Assembly: GCF_036320485.1 (NCBI RefSeq)
Contig: NZ_CP132911.1
Coordinates: forward strand, 2,170,001-2,234,000
Direction of reading: 5' to 3'
Length of the DNA: 64,000 nt
DNA from: Dyella sp. A6
Lineage (GTDB): Bacteria; Pseudomonadota; Gammaproteobacteria; Xanthomonadales; Rhodanobacteraceae
Each line of letters starts with the position of its first letter. The first letter of the stretch is position 1. The notes beneath the pieces are model-generated. The model was not told the origin of the DNA, searched no databases, and worked only from the letters and a program-made list of their open reading frames with translations. A program made the position numbers and the translations under genes. Shown here one piece after another: positions 12,037 to 21,026 of the stretch.

Positions 12037-13382
12037 GCGTCCGCCATGCCCAGCGCACGCAGCAGACCGCGTGCCTTGGCCCGGGTTTCGTCGAGTTCCT
12101 TCTCGGCCACCGAGTCGGCCACGATGCCGGCCCCCGCACGCAGGCTGACCGTGTCGCCGGCCAGCGTCAGCGTGCGGATCAGGATATTGAGATCGAGGTC
12201 GCCGCACAGGTCGAGATAGCCCAGCGCGCCGGTGTAGGCGCCGCGCGGCGCCTGCTCCAGCCCGGCCACGATCTCCATGCAGCGGACCTTCGGGCAGCCG
12301 GTGATGGTGCCACCCGGGAACACCGCGGCAATCGCCTCGCCCGGGGTCACCTCAGCACGCAGCCGGCCACGCACGTTGGAAACGATGTGGTGCACGTGGG
12401 CGTAGCTCTCCACCACCATCAGCTCGTCCACCTCGACCGTGCCAGGCACGCAGACGCGTCCCAGGTCGTTGCGTTCCAGATCAATCAGCATGACGTGCTC
12501 GGCGCGTTCCTTCGGATGCGCGTGCAGCTCGCGGATGCGCGCCACGTCGTCATCGCCGGCCAGTCGCGGGCGCGTGCCGGCGATCGGTCGCGTCTGCGCC
12601 ACGCCGTCGCGGACCTCCACCAAGCGTTCCGGCGAGGAGCTGATCACCGCCCACCCCGTCTGCTGCATCAGACCGGCGAAGGGTGCCGGATTGGCCTGGC
12701 GCAGCGCCTGGTACAACGCAGCCGCTGCCGGCGCCTCGGCATAGCGCGCACGCCATGCGCGCGACAGATTCGCCTGGAAGATATCGCCCGCATGCAGATG
12801 CTGGTGGATGCGGCCCACGCCATCGAGGAACTGCTGCGGCGGGTCTTCCTCGAACGCAAGCGGCGCGGGCAGCGGCAATGTCTCTGCCGCGATGGCAAGA
12901 TCGGCCTCCAGCGCATCCAGCAAGTGCGCGTGGCCGGCCTCGGCGACCAGCACGGTCTGCCCACTGGCGTGGTCGACGATGATGGCCGCCGGGCAACGCA
13001 GGGCCAGTGCCAGCGGCAGTTCGGCAGATGGCGTCAGCTGCAGCCGCGGCTCGACCTGCCCCACCAGTTCGTAGCTGAGCAGCATGACCCAGCCGCCGTG
13101 AAACGGCAGGCCATCCGTTGCCGCAGGACGGCGCTGCCCCTGCCAGTCGGTGTCCAGCACATCGAGAAATCGCCCTTCGCGCTCACGGCCCGAATCGTCT
13201 CGGACCAACCCATCGGCATCCAGCCGGAAGCTGTCCTGAGGAAACGCGAACAGGATGTCGTAACGCGCCTGCGGCGTGCCGGACTGCACGCTCTCCAGCA
13301 AGGCCGGATATCGGTCCGGAAACGCAGCGGCCGGCGCGAGCAAGTCGCGCCGGCCGCCGAGGATGCGGCAATGACAGGACAT
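12033..13382 (-). CDS. pabB: Aminodeoxychorismate synthase component I
   Basis: This 449-residue chorismate-using enzyme makes 4-amino-4-deoxychorismate. Conserved parts include PIAGTRPR (266-273), LIDLERNDLGR (299-309), FPGGTITGCPK (355-365) and the C-terminal RAGAGIVADS. In E. coli PabB the third residue of the PIxGT motif is a catalytic lysine; here it is alanine, as in anthranilate synthase TrpE. The pabC neighbour and the length still favour PabB. The start at 13382 follows the fabF stop by 5 bp with AAGG upstream; a longer upstream frame is a shadow of fabF. Confidence 0.9.
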   Translation of the reverse strand: MSCHCRILGGRRDLLAPAAAFPDRYPALLESVQSGTPQARYDILFAFPQDSFRLDADGLVRDDSGREREGRFLDVLDTDWQGQRRPAATDGLPFHGGWVMLLSYELVGQVEPRLQLTPSAELPLALALRCPAAIIVDHASGQTVLVAEAGHAHLLDALEADLAIAAETLPLPAPLAFEEDPPQQFLDGVGRIHQHLHAGDIFQANLSRAWRARYAEAPAAAALYQALRQANPAPFAGLMQQTGWAVISSSPERLVEVRDGVAQTRPIAGTRPRLAGDDDVARIRELHAHPKERAEHVMLIDLERNDLGRVCVPGTVEVDELMVVESYAHVHHIVSNVRGRLRAEVTPGEAIAAVFPGGTITGCPKVRCMEIVAGLEQAPRGAYTGALGYLDLCGDLDLNILIRTLTLAGDTVSLRAGAGIVADSVAEKELDETRAKARGLLRALGMADA

Positions 13383-13387
13383 CACCT

Positions 13388-14626
13388 TCAGAGGCGACGG
13401 AATGCCAGGGTGCCGTTGGTACCGCCGAAACCGAACGAGTTGGAGATCGCGATGTCGATCTTCGCCTCGCGCGCGGTGTGCGGCACGAAGTCCAGGTCGC
13501 AGCCTTCGCCGGGCTCGTCCAGGTTGATCGTGGGCGGCAGTACCTGGTCGCGCATGGCCAGGATGGTGAAGATCGCCTCGACACCGCCGGCCGCGCCCAG
13601 CAAGTGGCCGGTCACCGACTTGGTCGAGCTCATCGCCAGCTTGTAGGCGTGGTCGCCGAACACCCGCTTGGCCGCCAGCACTTCGCCAAGATCGCCCAGC
13701 GGCGTGGAGGTGCCATGGGCGTTGACGTACTGCACGTCGGACGGATTGATGCCGGCGTCCTTCAACGCCGCCTCCATGCAGCGCGCCGCACCCTCGCCAC
13801 CCTCGCTGGGTGCGGTGATGTGGTAGGCGTCGCCGCTCATGCCGAAACCGGCCAGCTCGGCGTAGATCTTCGCGCCGCGCGCCTTCGCATGTTCGTACTC
13901 TTCCAGCACCAGCACACCAGCGCCATCGGACAGCACGAAGCCGTCGCGGTCCTTGTCCCACGGACGGCTGGCCTTGGTCGGCTCGTCGTTGCGGGTGGAC
14001 ATGGCCTTGGCCGAGCAGAAACCGGCCATCGCCGTGCCGGTAGTGGCGAACTCAGCGCCACCGGCGATCATCACGTCGGCATCGCCGTACTGGATCATCC
14101 GCGCCGCCAGGCCGATGTTGTGCGTGGCCGTGGTGCAAGCGGTGACACAGGCGATGTTGGGCCCCTTCAGGCCATACATGATCGAAAGATGGCCCGAGAC
14201 CATGTTGATGATCGAGCTGGGCACGAAGAACGGCGACACGCGACGCGGCCCCTTCTCATGCAGCTCGATCGAGGTGCGCTCGATGGTGTGCAGGCCACCG
14301 ATGCCGGCAGCCACCGCCACGCCGATACGCGGCGCATTGGCCTCCGTTACCTCCAGCCCGGAATCGCGCAGGGCTTGCGTGCCCGCGGCGATGCCGTAGT
14401 GGATGAACGGATCCATCTTCTTCACCTCTTTCGGCGCGACCCATTCAGCCGGATCGAAACCGACAACCTGCCCGGCGATACGCGTGGCGTAGGTGCTGGC
14501 GTCGAAATGGGTAACCGACCCGATGCCGCTGACACCCTTCAGGATGCGCTCCCAGGCGGTGGTGATGTCATTGCCGACCGGCGAAACAATGCCGAGGCCG
14601 GTCACTACCACACGTCGTTTGCTCAT
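13388..14626 (-). CDS. fabF: 3-oxoacyl-ACP synthase II (KAS II)
   Basis: This 412-residue condensing enzyme elongates acyl-ACP with malonyl-ACP. The catalytic triad is visible: Cys164 (TACTTATHN), His304 ([11 protein letters not shown]) and His341 ([11 protein letters not shown]). ATG at 14626 ([10 protein letters not shown]) has AAGGAA upstream; a longer upstream start lacks homology. It is separated from acpP by 204 bp holding a terminator, so acpP and fabF levels can differ. It is followed within 5 bp by pabB. Confidence 0.97.
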   Translation of the reverse strand: MSKRRVVVTGLGIVSPVGNDITTAWERILKGVSGIGSVTHFDASTYATRIAGQVVGFDPAEWVAPKEVKKMDPFIHYGIAAGTQALRDSGLEVTEANAPRIGVAVAAGIGGLHTIERTSIELHEKGPRRVSPFFVPSSIINMVSGHLSIMYGLKGPNIACVTACTTATHNIGLAARMIQYGDADVMIAGGAEFATTGTAMAGFCSAKAMSTRNDEPTKASRPWDKDRDGFVLSDGAGVLVLEEYEHAKARGAKIYAELAGFGMSGDAYHITAPSEGGEGAARCMEAALKDAGINPSDVQYVNAHGTSTPLGDLGEVLAAKRVFGDHAYKLAMSSTKSVTGHLLGAAGGVEAIFTILAMRDQVLPPTINLDEPGEGCDLDFVPHTAREAKIDIAISNSFGFGGTNGTLAFRRL

Positions 14627-14741
14627 GGATTGAAGTTCCTTCGTGCTTCGGGAAATACAACGGCCAAAGCCGCCATTCTCCCGCATTTCGCGGATGCCTG
14701 CCGAACCTGCACACCATACGGGATCGGACGTTGCAGATCGC

Positions 14742-14771
14742 AGAAACGAAAACTGCGCCCATATGGCGCAG
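14742..14771 (-). terminator. Rho-independent terminator after acpP
   Basis: The minus strand reads CTGCGCC, a 5-nt loop, GGCGCAG and then TTTTCGTTT, a perfect 7-bp stem with a T-rich tail, 60 bp after the acpP stop. It would cut off most acpP transcripts before fabF, which suits the very high demand for acyl carrier protein. Some read-through or a separate fabF promoter is then needed; I see no clear promoter in the remaining 115 bp. Confidence 0.75.
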
Positions 14772-14830
14772 CTTCCGATACCGTTACGCTGACGACAGCA
14801 CGGCGTACGTCGCCGACTGCCGCACGTCGA

Positions 14831-15070
14831 TCAGTCCTTGGTGTGGGCCTTGATGTAATCGACGGCCTGCTGCACGGTGGTGATCTTCTCGGCTTCTTCG
14901 TCCGGAATCTCGGTCTCGAACTCTTCCTCGAGAGCCATCACCAGTTCGACCGTGTCCAGCGAATCGGCGCCCAGATCGTCAACAAACGACGCGTTCGCCG
15001 TGACTTCGTCTTCCTTCACGCCCAGCTGCTCGATGACGATTTTCTTGACGCGTTCTTCGATGGTGCTCAT
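14831..15070 (-). CDS. acpP: Acyl carrier protein
   Basis: The 79-residue acidic carrier holds growing acyl chains on a phosphopantetheine arm. The attachment serine is Ser37 in [11 protein letters not shown]. It starts at 15070 with a strong GGAGG 9 nt upstream. Its usual neighbour fabG is not directly upstream; a GT39 gene and a 270-bp gap lie between them. A terminator follows 60 bp downstream. Confidence 0.98.
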   Translation of the reverse strand: MSTIEERVKKIVIEQLGVKEDEVTANASFVDDLGADSLDTVELVMALEEEFETEIPDEEAEKITTVQQAVDYIKAHTKD

Positions 15071-15340
15071 GTTGCCAAACCTCCCACGGGGAATTGGTGT
15101 ATGCCAGCTGTGCCGGCCTTAAGACCGGCGAATTGTAGTGGCTAAAAGGCAAAGCCGCCACGTCGCACCGGCATCATCTGGATGCGCCGCCCTGCGGCAT
15201 GCGCGAAATGGCGATTGTCGCCTAAAAATCGAACGAAGGCGATAACCCCGCCCACAGTTCGCCATGCGGCATGCGCAATCCGTGCGCTGGAAGCCGGTTT
15301 GACACGGCGTGCAACGGCGCATTCGGGCCGCTGCGGACGC
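15071..15340 (-). promoter_or_regulatory. Gap upstream of acpP with putative -10 element
   Basis: This 270-bp gap between the GT39 stop and acpP holds no convincing gene; the short open frames lack start signals. On the minus strand a TACAAT (15132-15137) lies about 62 bp before the acpP start and could be a -10 box, though the -35 region is poor. A near-palindrome GCCGGTCTTAAGGCCGGC (about 15112-15129) sits where the transcript would begin. Confidence 0.35.
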
Positions 15341-16933
15341 TTATTCCGCGGCCTTCTCCGGTTGCGCCGGAGCCACCGCGGATGCCGGCAACACGGCGGC
15401 CCAGCCGTTGCCCACGGCTGTCGTCGACAAACCATTGTCCGGTCGCTTGCCGTGGCTGGCCCACATCAGCAGATAGCCCTGCGGATGGGCCTTGGCCCAG
15501 GCCTCGGGATCGTCCGTCACCGGCAGCGTTCGCGGCAACCGCCCCAGGAAATTGACCAGACCGGGCTCGCTCGCCTCGGCCGCCATTGGCACCTGCCGGG
15601 CCTGCAGCGCAGCCACGCGATGCGCCAGACCACGCAGGTCGCTGGCGCCAAGCACCTGTGTGCGCATCACCGGAAGCATGCCCAGTGCCAACAGCGCGGT
15701 AGCCACCGTGATGTGACGGGCGCCACCGGCCTGACCGGCATGCCACAGCACCACGGCCGCCGCCAACAGCAACAGTGCGGACAGGCCCAGCAGCCCATAG
15801 CGGGCCCCCTCGGTCATCGGCCACGGCTGCATGTCGCCCGGACGCAGCACGGCCCAGACCCAGAGCCCCACACACAGCAGCGCCAGCCACCACAACCGGC
15901 GCGGCGCCAGCAGTTCGCCGGGACGCCCGCCCAGCGAAGCCAGCAGCAAGGCCACGCCCGGCATGCAGGGCAACAGGTAATGCAGCTGCTTGCCGCTGAC
16001 CAGGCAGAAGCCGAGGAACGCCGGCAGGCTGGCGCACAAACCGAAACGCGCCATCATCGAGCTGCGCCATGTGGTCCGCCACGCAGCCAGGCGCTTCCAG
16101 CGCAGCACCAACGGCCACGGCAGCAGAATCGGCAGCAACCAGATCAGGTACCACCAGACCGGCCGGCGATGCGCGAAGCTGTGCACCACGCGCCCTGCGG
16201 TCTGCCGGACCAGCAGGTCACGCGCATCGGCCTCGCCCAGGCCATGCACGGCCGCAAGCGCCCACAGCAGCACCGGCAAGCCGCCCAGCAGCGCCATCAG
16301 CAACGGCCAGCCCAACCGCTTCCAGGAAACCCGGATCGACGGCGCCGCCCACCAGGGCGCCAGCAGGATCGGCCCGGCCAGATGCAGCAACATCACCGGG
16401 CCTTTCGCCAGCATGCCCAGGCTGCTGGCCACGAAAAGCAGCAGCAAGGCACGCCAGCCACCGCCCTGCACCCACCTCAGCACAGCCAGATAGGCCAGCA
16501 GCACGCAGCAGGTGAGCGTGATGTCGAACATCACCACGCCGGCGAACAGCAGGAAATAGACGAAACCCGGCAGCATCCAGGCCGCCGTGTTGCCGGCCCG
16601 GGCATCCAGTCGCCGGCTGATGGCCGCCAGCAGTGCAACGCACCCGGTCCCGGCCAGCACCGATACCAGTCGCGCCGACCACAGCGAGACGCCGAACATG
16701 CTCCAGGCCAGGTTCACCAGCCAGAACAGCAGCGGAGGCTTGTCGAAATAAGGCACCCCGTCGACATGCAGGGTGATCCAGGAACCGGTCTGGCGCATCT
16801 CCCAGGCGATGCTGAGGTAACGCGTCTCGTCCACCGGCACGGCAGGGAGAATCCAGAGTACGGGCAACAGCAGCAGCATGACCATCCATGGCTGCTCGTC
16901 GATCAGGGTCTGCAAACGTGACAGGAGCTTCAT
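15341..16933 (-). CDS. GT39-family (ArnT-like) membrane glycosyltransferase
   Basis: This 530-residue protein has about ten to twelve hydrophobic helices and the acidic motif of GT-C enzymes in its first periplasmic loop (PVDETRYLSIAWEM, about residues 32-45), followed by GVPYFDKPPLLFW (60-72). This matches the ArnT/PMT superfamily, which moves a sugar from a polyprenyl-phosphate donor to lipid A, glycan or protein on the periplasmic side. The acceptor is unknown. The C-terminal soluble part is short, unlike full ArnT. It is placed between fabG and acpP on the same strand, inside an otherwise conserved fatty-acid cluster. Confidence 0.88.
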   Translation of the reverse strand: MKLLSRLQTLIDEQPWMVMLLLLPVLWILPAVPVDETRYLSIAWEMRQTGSWITLHVDGVPYFDKPPLLFWLVNLAWSMFGVSLWSARLVSVLAGTGCVALLAAISRRLDARAGNTAAWMLPGFVYFLLFAGVVMFDITLTCCVLLAYLAVLRWVQGGGWRALLLLFVASSLGMLAKGPVMLLHLAGPILLAPWWAAPSIRVSWKRLGWPLLMALLGGLPVLLWALAAVHGLGEADARDLLVRQTAGRVVHSFAHRRPVWWYLIWLLPILLPWPLVLRWKRLAAWRTTWRSSMMARFGLCASLPAFLGFCLVSGKQLHYLLPCMPGVALLLASLGGRPGELLAPRRLWWLALLCVGLWVWAVLRPGDMQPWPMTEGARYGLLGLSALLLLAAAVVLWHAGQAGGARHITVATALLALGMLPVMRTQVLGASDLRGLAHRVAALQARQVPMAAEASEPGLVNFLGRLPRTLPVTDDPEAWAKAHPQGYLLMWASHGKRPDNGLSTTAVGNGWAAVLPASAVAPAQPEKAAE

Positions 16934-17065
16934 CGCGGTATTTTAGGCCATCGCACTCGTGACCTGCTCAATAGTTGATGCATCACATGCCGATGGATGC
17001 GAGCTGTCCGGCCGGGCGCTTCCGCATGCCGACAGCATGGATGCGCATGCGGACGACCAAGACAC

Positions 17066-17099
17066 AGCGGGCCCGCCATCAGAACATGGCGGGCCCGCT
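17066..17099 (-). terminator. Stem-loop downstream of fabG
   Basis: A perfect 14-bp inverted repeat (AGCGGGCCCGCCAT and its complement) with a 6-nt loop lies about 50 bp after the fabG stop, in the 218-bp gap before the GT39 gene. There is no clear T-run, so it may end transcription weakly or protect the fabH-fabD-fabG message from 3' decay. Nothing else is evident in the gap. Confidence 0.5.
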
Positions 17100-17151
17100 T
17101 GGATCACGCAGGCATGATCGCAGCTGCAGCAGACGACCGGGCGGACCCAGG

Positions 17152-17895
17152 TTACGGCATGTACATGCCGCCGTTCACGTGCAGCGTTTCGCCGGTGATG
17201 TAAGCCGCCGCGGGCGAAGCCAGGAAGGCCACTGCCTGCGCGATATCGGAGGCCTCCCCGAGGCGACCCAGCGCGATCTGTCCCAGCAGCGCCTCCTTCG
17301 CCGACTCCGGCAGGGCGCGGGTCATGTCGGTATCGATGAAACCGGGCGCCACCACGTTCACGGTGATGCCGCGCGAACCGATCTCGCGCGCCAGCGACTT
17401 GGAGAACGCGATGATGCCGGCCTTGGCCGCCGCATAGTTGGACTGCCCCGGGTTGCCGGTCAGGCCGATCACCGAGGCGATCGAGATGATGCGACCCTTG
17501 CGCGCCTTCATCATGCCGCGCATCACCGCCTTGCTGGTGCGGAACACCGAGCTGAGGTTGGTATCGAGGATGGCCTGCCAGTCAGCCTCGGGCATGCGCA
17601 TCAGCAACTGGTCGCGCGTGATGCCCGCGTTGTTGACCAGGATGCTCACGGCACCGAATTCCTTGGTGATGCCGTCGATCAACGCATCCACCGCGGCAGC
17701 ATCGGTCACATTCAGCATGCGGCCGTGACCGCCATGCGCGGCCAACCGATCGCCGATCGCCGTGGCACCAGCTTCGCTGGTGGCGGTGCCGATCACGGTG
17801 GCGCCCTGTGCGGCCAGCGTGTCGGCGATAGCCGCGCCAATGCCGCGGCTGGCGCCGGTAACGAGGGCGATCTCACCCTGCAGGATGTTGCTCAT
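17152..17895 (-). CDS. fabG: 3-oxoacyl-ACP reductase
   Basis: This short-chain dehydrogenase (247 residues from the chosen start) reduces 3-oxoacyl-ACP with NADPH. It shows the nucleotide motif TGASRGIG, the NNAG strand motif, catalytic Ser141, Tyr154 and Lys158 (YAAAK), and PGFIDTDM. Two ATGs are possible, 17901 and 17895; AAGGA is only 3 nt from the first but 9 nt from the second, so I prefer 17895. It follows fabD by about 50 bp. Confidence 0.95.
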   Translation of the reverse strand: MSNILQGEIALVTGASRGIGAAIADTLAAQGATVIGTATSEAGATAIGDRLAAHGGHGRMLNVTDAAAVDALIDGITKEFGAVSILVNNAGITRDQLLMRMPEADWQAILDTNLSSVFRTSKAVMRGMMKARKGRIISIASVIGLTGNPGQSNYAAAKAGIIAFSKSLAREIGSRGITVNVVAPGFIDTDMTRALPESAKEALLGQIALGRLGEASDIAQAVAFLASPAAAYITGETLHVNGGMYMP

Positions 17896-17949
17896 GCTCA
17901 TGCTTCCTTAGTCTCGTGTCTGTTGCTTGTCTGATGCGGCACGTGGAAA

Positions 17950-18897
17950 TCAGGCCCACCCGGCCTGCGCGCTTTCAAGCTCGGCAGGGGTGCCGATCGC
18001 GCGGGCCTCAATCGACTTGTCGATGCGCTTGGCCAACCCGGCCAGCACTTTGCCGGGCCCGCACTCGGCGAACCGCGTCGCCCCCCCGGCCTGCAGCGCC
18101 TGCACGCACTCGGTCCAGCGCACCGGCATGTAGAGCTGGCGCTGCAGCGCGCCGCGAATATCGTCCAGCGCGTCGTAGCTGCGCGCCTCGGCATTCTGTA
18201 CCACCGGCATCGACGGCAGCGCCCACTGCAACATAGCCATGCGCTCGCCCAGCCGGTCGGCGGCATCGCGCATCAACGCGCAATGCGAAGGCACCGACAC
18301 CGCCAGTTTCACCGCCTTGCGCACGCCCACGCTGGCCAGTTTCGCCAGGGCGCGGTCGACCGCTTCGGCGTCACCGGCGATGACCAGCTGACCGGGCGAG
18401 TTGTAATTGGCCGGCGCCACCACCTGGCCCTGTGCCACCTCGTCGCAGACCGCCGCGATCTGCGCATCGTCGCCACCAAGGATGGCCGCCATCGCACCGG
18501 TGCCTGCTGGCACCGCCGCCTGCATCAGGCGACCACGCTCGGCCACCAATGCTGCGGCATCATGCAGCGAGAGTGCACCCGCGCAGACCAGGGCGCTGTA
18601 TTCGCCCAGGCTGTGACCGGCCAGCTGCGCCGGCTGCGTCCCGCCCAGCTTGTTCCATACGCGCCACACCGCCACGCTGGCCGCCAGCAGTGCCGGCTGG
18701 GTGTTCTCGGTGCGGTTGAGCTGCTCATCGGGCCCCTGCTGGCTTAGCGCCCACAGGTCGACACCCGCCCCCTGCGAGGCTTCGTCGAAGGTCGCCTTCA
18801 CTTCGGCATGGGCTGCGGCCAACTCGGCCAGCATGCCTACCGACTGCGAGCCCTGACCGGGGAAAACGAAAGCAAGCGTGGATGCGGCGTCGCTCAT
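17950..18897 (-). CDS. fabD: Malonyl-CoA:ACP transacylase
   Basis: This 315-residue enzyme loads malonate from CoA onto acyl carrier protein. It has the N-terminal FVFPGQGSQSVGM and the nucleophile Ser96 in GHSLGEYSAL, with a conserved VPSHCALM histidine segment past residue 200. ATG at 18897 (MSDAASTLAF) is chosen because homology begins there; a longer frame upstream adds unrelated residues. It lies between fabH and fabG in the expected order. Confidence 0.96.
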   Translation of the reverse strand: MSDAASTLAFVFPGQGSQSVGMLAELAAAHAEVKATFDEASQGAGVDLWALSQQGPDEQLNRTENTQPALLAASVAVWRVWNKLGGTQPAQLAGHSLGEYSALVCAGALSLHDAAALVAERGRLMQAAVPAGTGAMAAILGGDDAQIAAVCDEVAQGQVVAPANYNSPGQLVIAGDAEAVDRALAKLASVGVRKAVKLAVSVPSHCALMRDAADRLGERMAMLQWALPSMPVVQNAEARSYDALDDIRGALQRQLYMPVRWTECVQALQAGGATRFAECGPGKVLAGLAKRIDKSIEARAIGTPAELESAQAGWA

Positions 18898-19032
18898 GTA
18901 TGCGGATGTTCCGTGAATTGAAACCGGCATCTTGCCAGCATTGACCTGCGTACGCAGCCGTATTCCCGACCGCACAAAGCACGATGCCGCCCGGTGGGCG
19001 GCATCGCAGCGTGCTCGAATGACGTCGAAAAC

Positions 19033-20007
19033 TCAGTAGCGCAGCAGCGCCGAAGCCCAGGTAAAGCCGCCACCGAATGCTTCCAGCAGCAGGTTCTGGC
19101 CACGCTTCACCTTGCCCGAGCGCACCGCGTAGTCCAGTGCCAGCGGCACCGAACCCGAGGACGTGTTGGCATGCTTGTCGACGGTCACGATGACCTGCTC
19201 CATCGACATGCTCAGCCGCTTGGCGGTCGCCTCGATGATGCGCAGGTTGGCCTGGTGCGGAATCAGCCAGTCCAGCTGGGAAGCTTCGAGGCCGGCTGCC
19301 TGCAAGGTCTGCTCGACCAGCGAATCCAGCGTCTTGACCGCGACCTTGAACACTTCACGCCCGGCCATCTTGATGCGCACGCCATGGTTTGGCTCGTCGC
19401 GGAATCCGGCCGAGACGCCGACCGGGTTCCACAGCAGTTCCTTGTAGCCGCCATCGGCGTGCAGGCAGGTGGCATAGATGCCCGGCTCGCTGCTGGCCTC
19501 CAGCACCACCGCACCGGCACCGTCGCCGAACAGCACGCAGGTTTCGCGCTCGTTCCAGTCGACCATGCGGGTCAGCGTCTCGGCACCGATCACCAGCACC
19601 TTCTTCGACTGCCCGCTCTTGATGAATTTGTCGGCGATGCCCAGGGCGTAGACAAAGCCCGAGCAGGCCGCATTGACGTCGAATGCGGCGCAGCCGTTGG
19701 CGCCCAGCCGGTCCTGCACCAGGCAGGCCGTGGACGGGAAAATGATGTCGGGTGTGGTGGTGCCCACCACGATCAGGTCCAGCTCCGATGCCTTGACGCC
19801 GGCCGCCTCGAGCGCGCGCTGCGCAGCCTCGAAGGCAAGGTCACCGGTGGTCTGCCCCTCGGCAGCGATGTGGCGCTGGCGAATGCCGGTGCGCGTACGA
19901 ATCCATTCGTCGCTGGTATCGACGATCTTTTCCAGATCGGCATTGGTGACCACGCGCTCGGGCAGCGCGCTGCCGGTGGCGATGATGCGTGAGTAGATCT
20001 GGGCCAT
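19033..20007 (-). CDS. fabH: 3-oxoacyl-ACP synthase III (KAS III)
   Basis: This 324-residue enzyme starts fatty acid synthesis by joining acetyl-CoA to malonyl-ACP. The catalytic residues are Cys115 ([11 protein letters not shown]), His251 (IPHQANLRI) and Asn281 (HANTSSGS). It begins at 20007 behind AGGTGA. In many gammaproteobacteria plsX separates rpmF from fabH; here only 154 bp lie between them. Confidence 0.96.
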   Translation of the reverse strand: MAQIYSRIIATGSALPERVVTNADLEKIVDTSDEWIRTRTGIRQRHIAAEGQTTGDLAFEAAQRALEAAGVKASELDLIVVGTTTPDIIFPSTACLVQDRLGANGCAAFDVNAACSGFVYALGIADKFIKSGQSKKVLVIGAETLTRMVDWNERETCVLFGDGAGAVVLEASSEPGIYATCLHADGGYKELLWNPVGVSAGFRDEPNHGVRIKMAGREVFKVAVKTLDSLVEQTLQAAGLEASQLDWLIPHQANLRIIEATAKRLSMSMEQVIVTVDKHANTSSGSVPLALDYAVRSGKVKRGQNLLLEAFGGGFTWASALLRY

Positions 20008-20110
20008 TCACCTGTCCATCAGCGGAATTCTGGAGATACGCGCCCGCATCAGCCGCATGGCTACCGGGCGTGGGACGCAAAGGTACGCGCAAGCATGCCG
20101 CAAACGCAAA

Positions 20111-20130
20111 GCGGCGCGTCGCCGCGCCGC
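20111..20130 (-). terminator. GC-rich stem-loop after rpmF
   Basis: GCGGCGCG, a 4-nt loop and CGCGCCGC form a perfect 8-bp stem 32 bp after the rpmF stop; on the minus strand it is followed by TTTGCGTTT. It probably separates the yceD-rpmF message from fabH. The remaining 100 bp before fabH shows no convincing promoter. Confidence 0.55.
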
Positions 20131-20161
20131 CTCGCATGAACGTATACCGGCGCGAGGCCGA

Positions 20162-20356
20162 TCAGTCCTCGTCGACCACCGCGACGCTGGTCTGGATCAC
20201 CTTCTTGCCACGGTAGTAACCGTCGGCGGTGACGTGATGGCGCAGATGCACCTCGCCACTGGTCGGATCGGTCGACAGCTGCACGGTCTTCAGCTTGTCG
20301 TGGGCACGGCGCATGCCACGGGTGGACGGGGTACGGCGGCTCTTGGCAACGGCCAT
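20162..20356 (-). CDS. rpmF: 50S ribosomal protein L32
   Basis: The 64-residue ribosomal protein starts [20 protein letters not shown], the usual L32 opening. It has no cysteines, so it is the zinc-free form. It lies 18 bp after yceD, the standard partner, and both are probably on one message. Confidence 0.97.
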   Translation of the reverse strand: MAVAKSRRTPSTRGMRRAHDKLKTVQLSTDPTSGEVHLRHHVTADGYYRGKKVIQTSVAVVDED

Positions 20357-20374
20357 GATGGTTCTCCGGGTGAA

Positions 20375-20893
20375 TCAGTGATTCTTGAGTTCGCGCAGAA
20401 CCGCGAACGGGTTGTCGGTACGTTCCGGGATGGACGCATCGTCCGTACCGGAACCGGTTACTTCGTCGGGCAACACGCTGTCCGGATTGACCGGCACCAG
20501 TGGCAGCGCCAACAGTATTTCGTCCTCGATCACGTCGGCCGGAACCAGCTTGCCATCGGCCGCCACCAGCAGTGGCTCGCAACCCGGCGGCAGACCGGCC
20601 TCTTCGTGTTCGCGCCGGATCAGGCCAAGCCGCGTGTCCACCGCAATCGGCAACACGAACGGCTCCAGCGTCCGCTGGCATACCAGCGTCACAGGGGCCT
20701 GGGCACGCACATCCAGATAGGCCGCATCGAACTCGTCCCTGCCGAAGTCCAGCTCGAAACGCACCACCCCCTCGTTCGACGCCAGCGCCTCGCACAGGCG
20801 GGACATCGCGGAAACGGGCATGGAACCTTCGAATGAACGCCGCGCCGAGACCATGCGCCAAGCGTCCACGGACTCTGGCAGTGTCACGGACAT
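20375..20893 (-). CDS. yceD: YceD/DUF177 family protein
   Basis: This 172-residue acidic protein belongs to the DUF177 family found next to rpmF in most bacteria; homologues are linked to 23S rRNA accumulation. The core segment LVCQRTLEPFVLPI fits the family, although only one cysteine of the frequent CxR/CxxC pair is present. ATG at 20893 (MSVTLPESVDAWRMV) is favoured by homology; upstream codons are unrelated. It is probably the first gene of the yceD-rpmF unit. Confidence 0.88.
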   Translation of the reverse strand: MSVTLPESVDAWRMVSARRSFEGSMPVSAMSRLCEALASNEGVVRFELDFGRDEFDAAYLDVRAQAPVTLVCQRTLEPFVLPIAVDTRLGLIRREHEEAGLPPGCEPLLVAADGKLVPADVIEDEILLALPLVPVNPDSVLPDEVTGSGTDDASIPERTDNPFAVLRELKNH

Positions 20894-21026
20894 AATCGCG
20901 GAATGGTATGCATCAGCCCCGCCCAAGTCAACCCGCCACGGTGAGGCAAAGACCAGGCGCTGCCGGGCTTTTGCCTGAAACTGCGGCATGCGGCAGACTG
21001 CCTGTCCGTCGACTGAACCTAATTCC

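Noticed and set aside
15119..15322. 67-codon ORF upstream of acpP
   Set aside because: Cys/Arg-rich residues without a start signal, over the likely acpP promoter.
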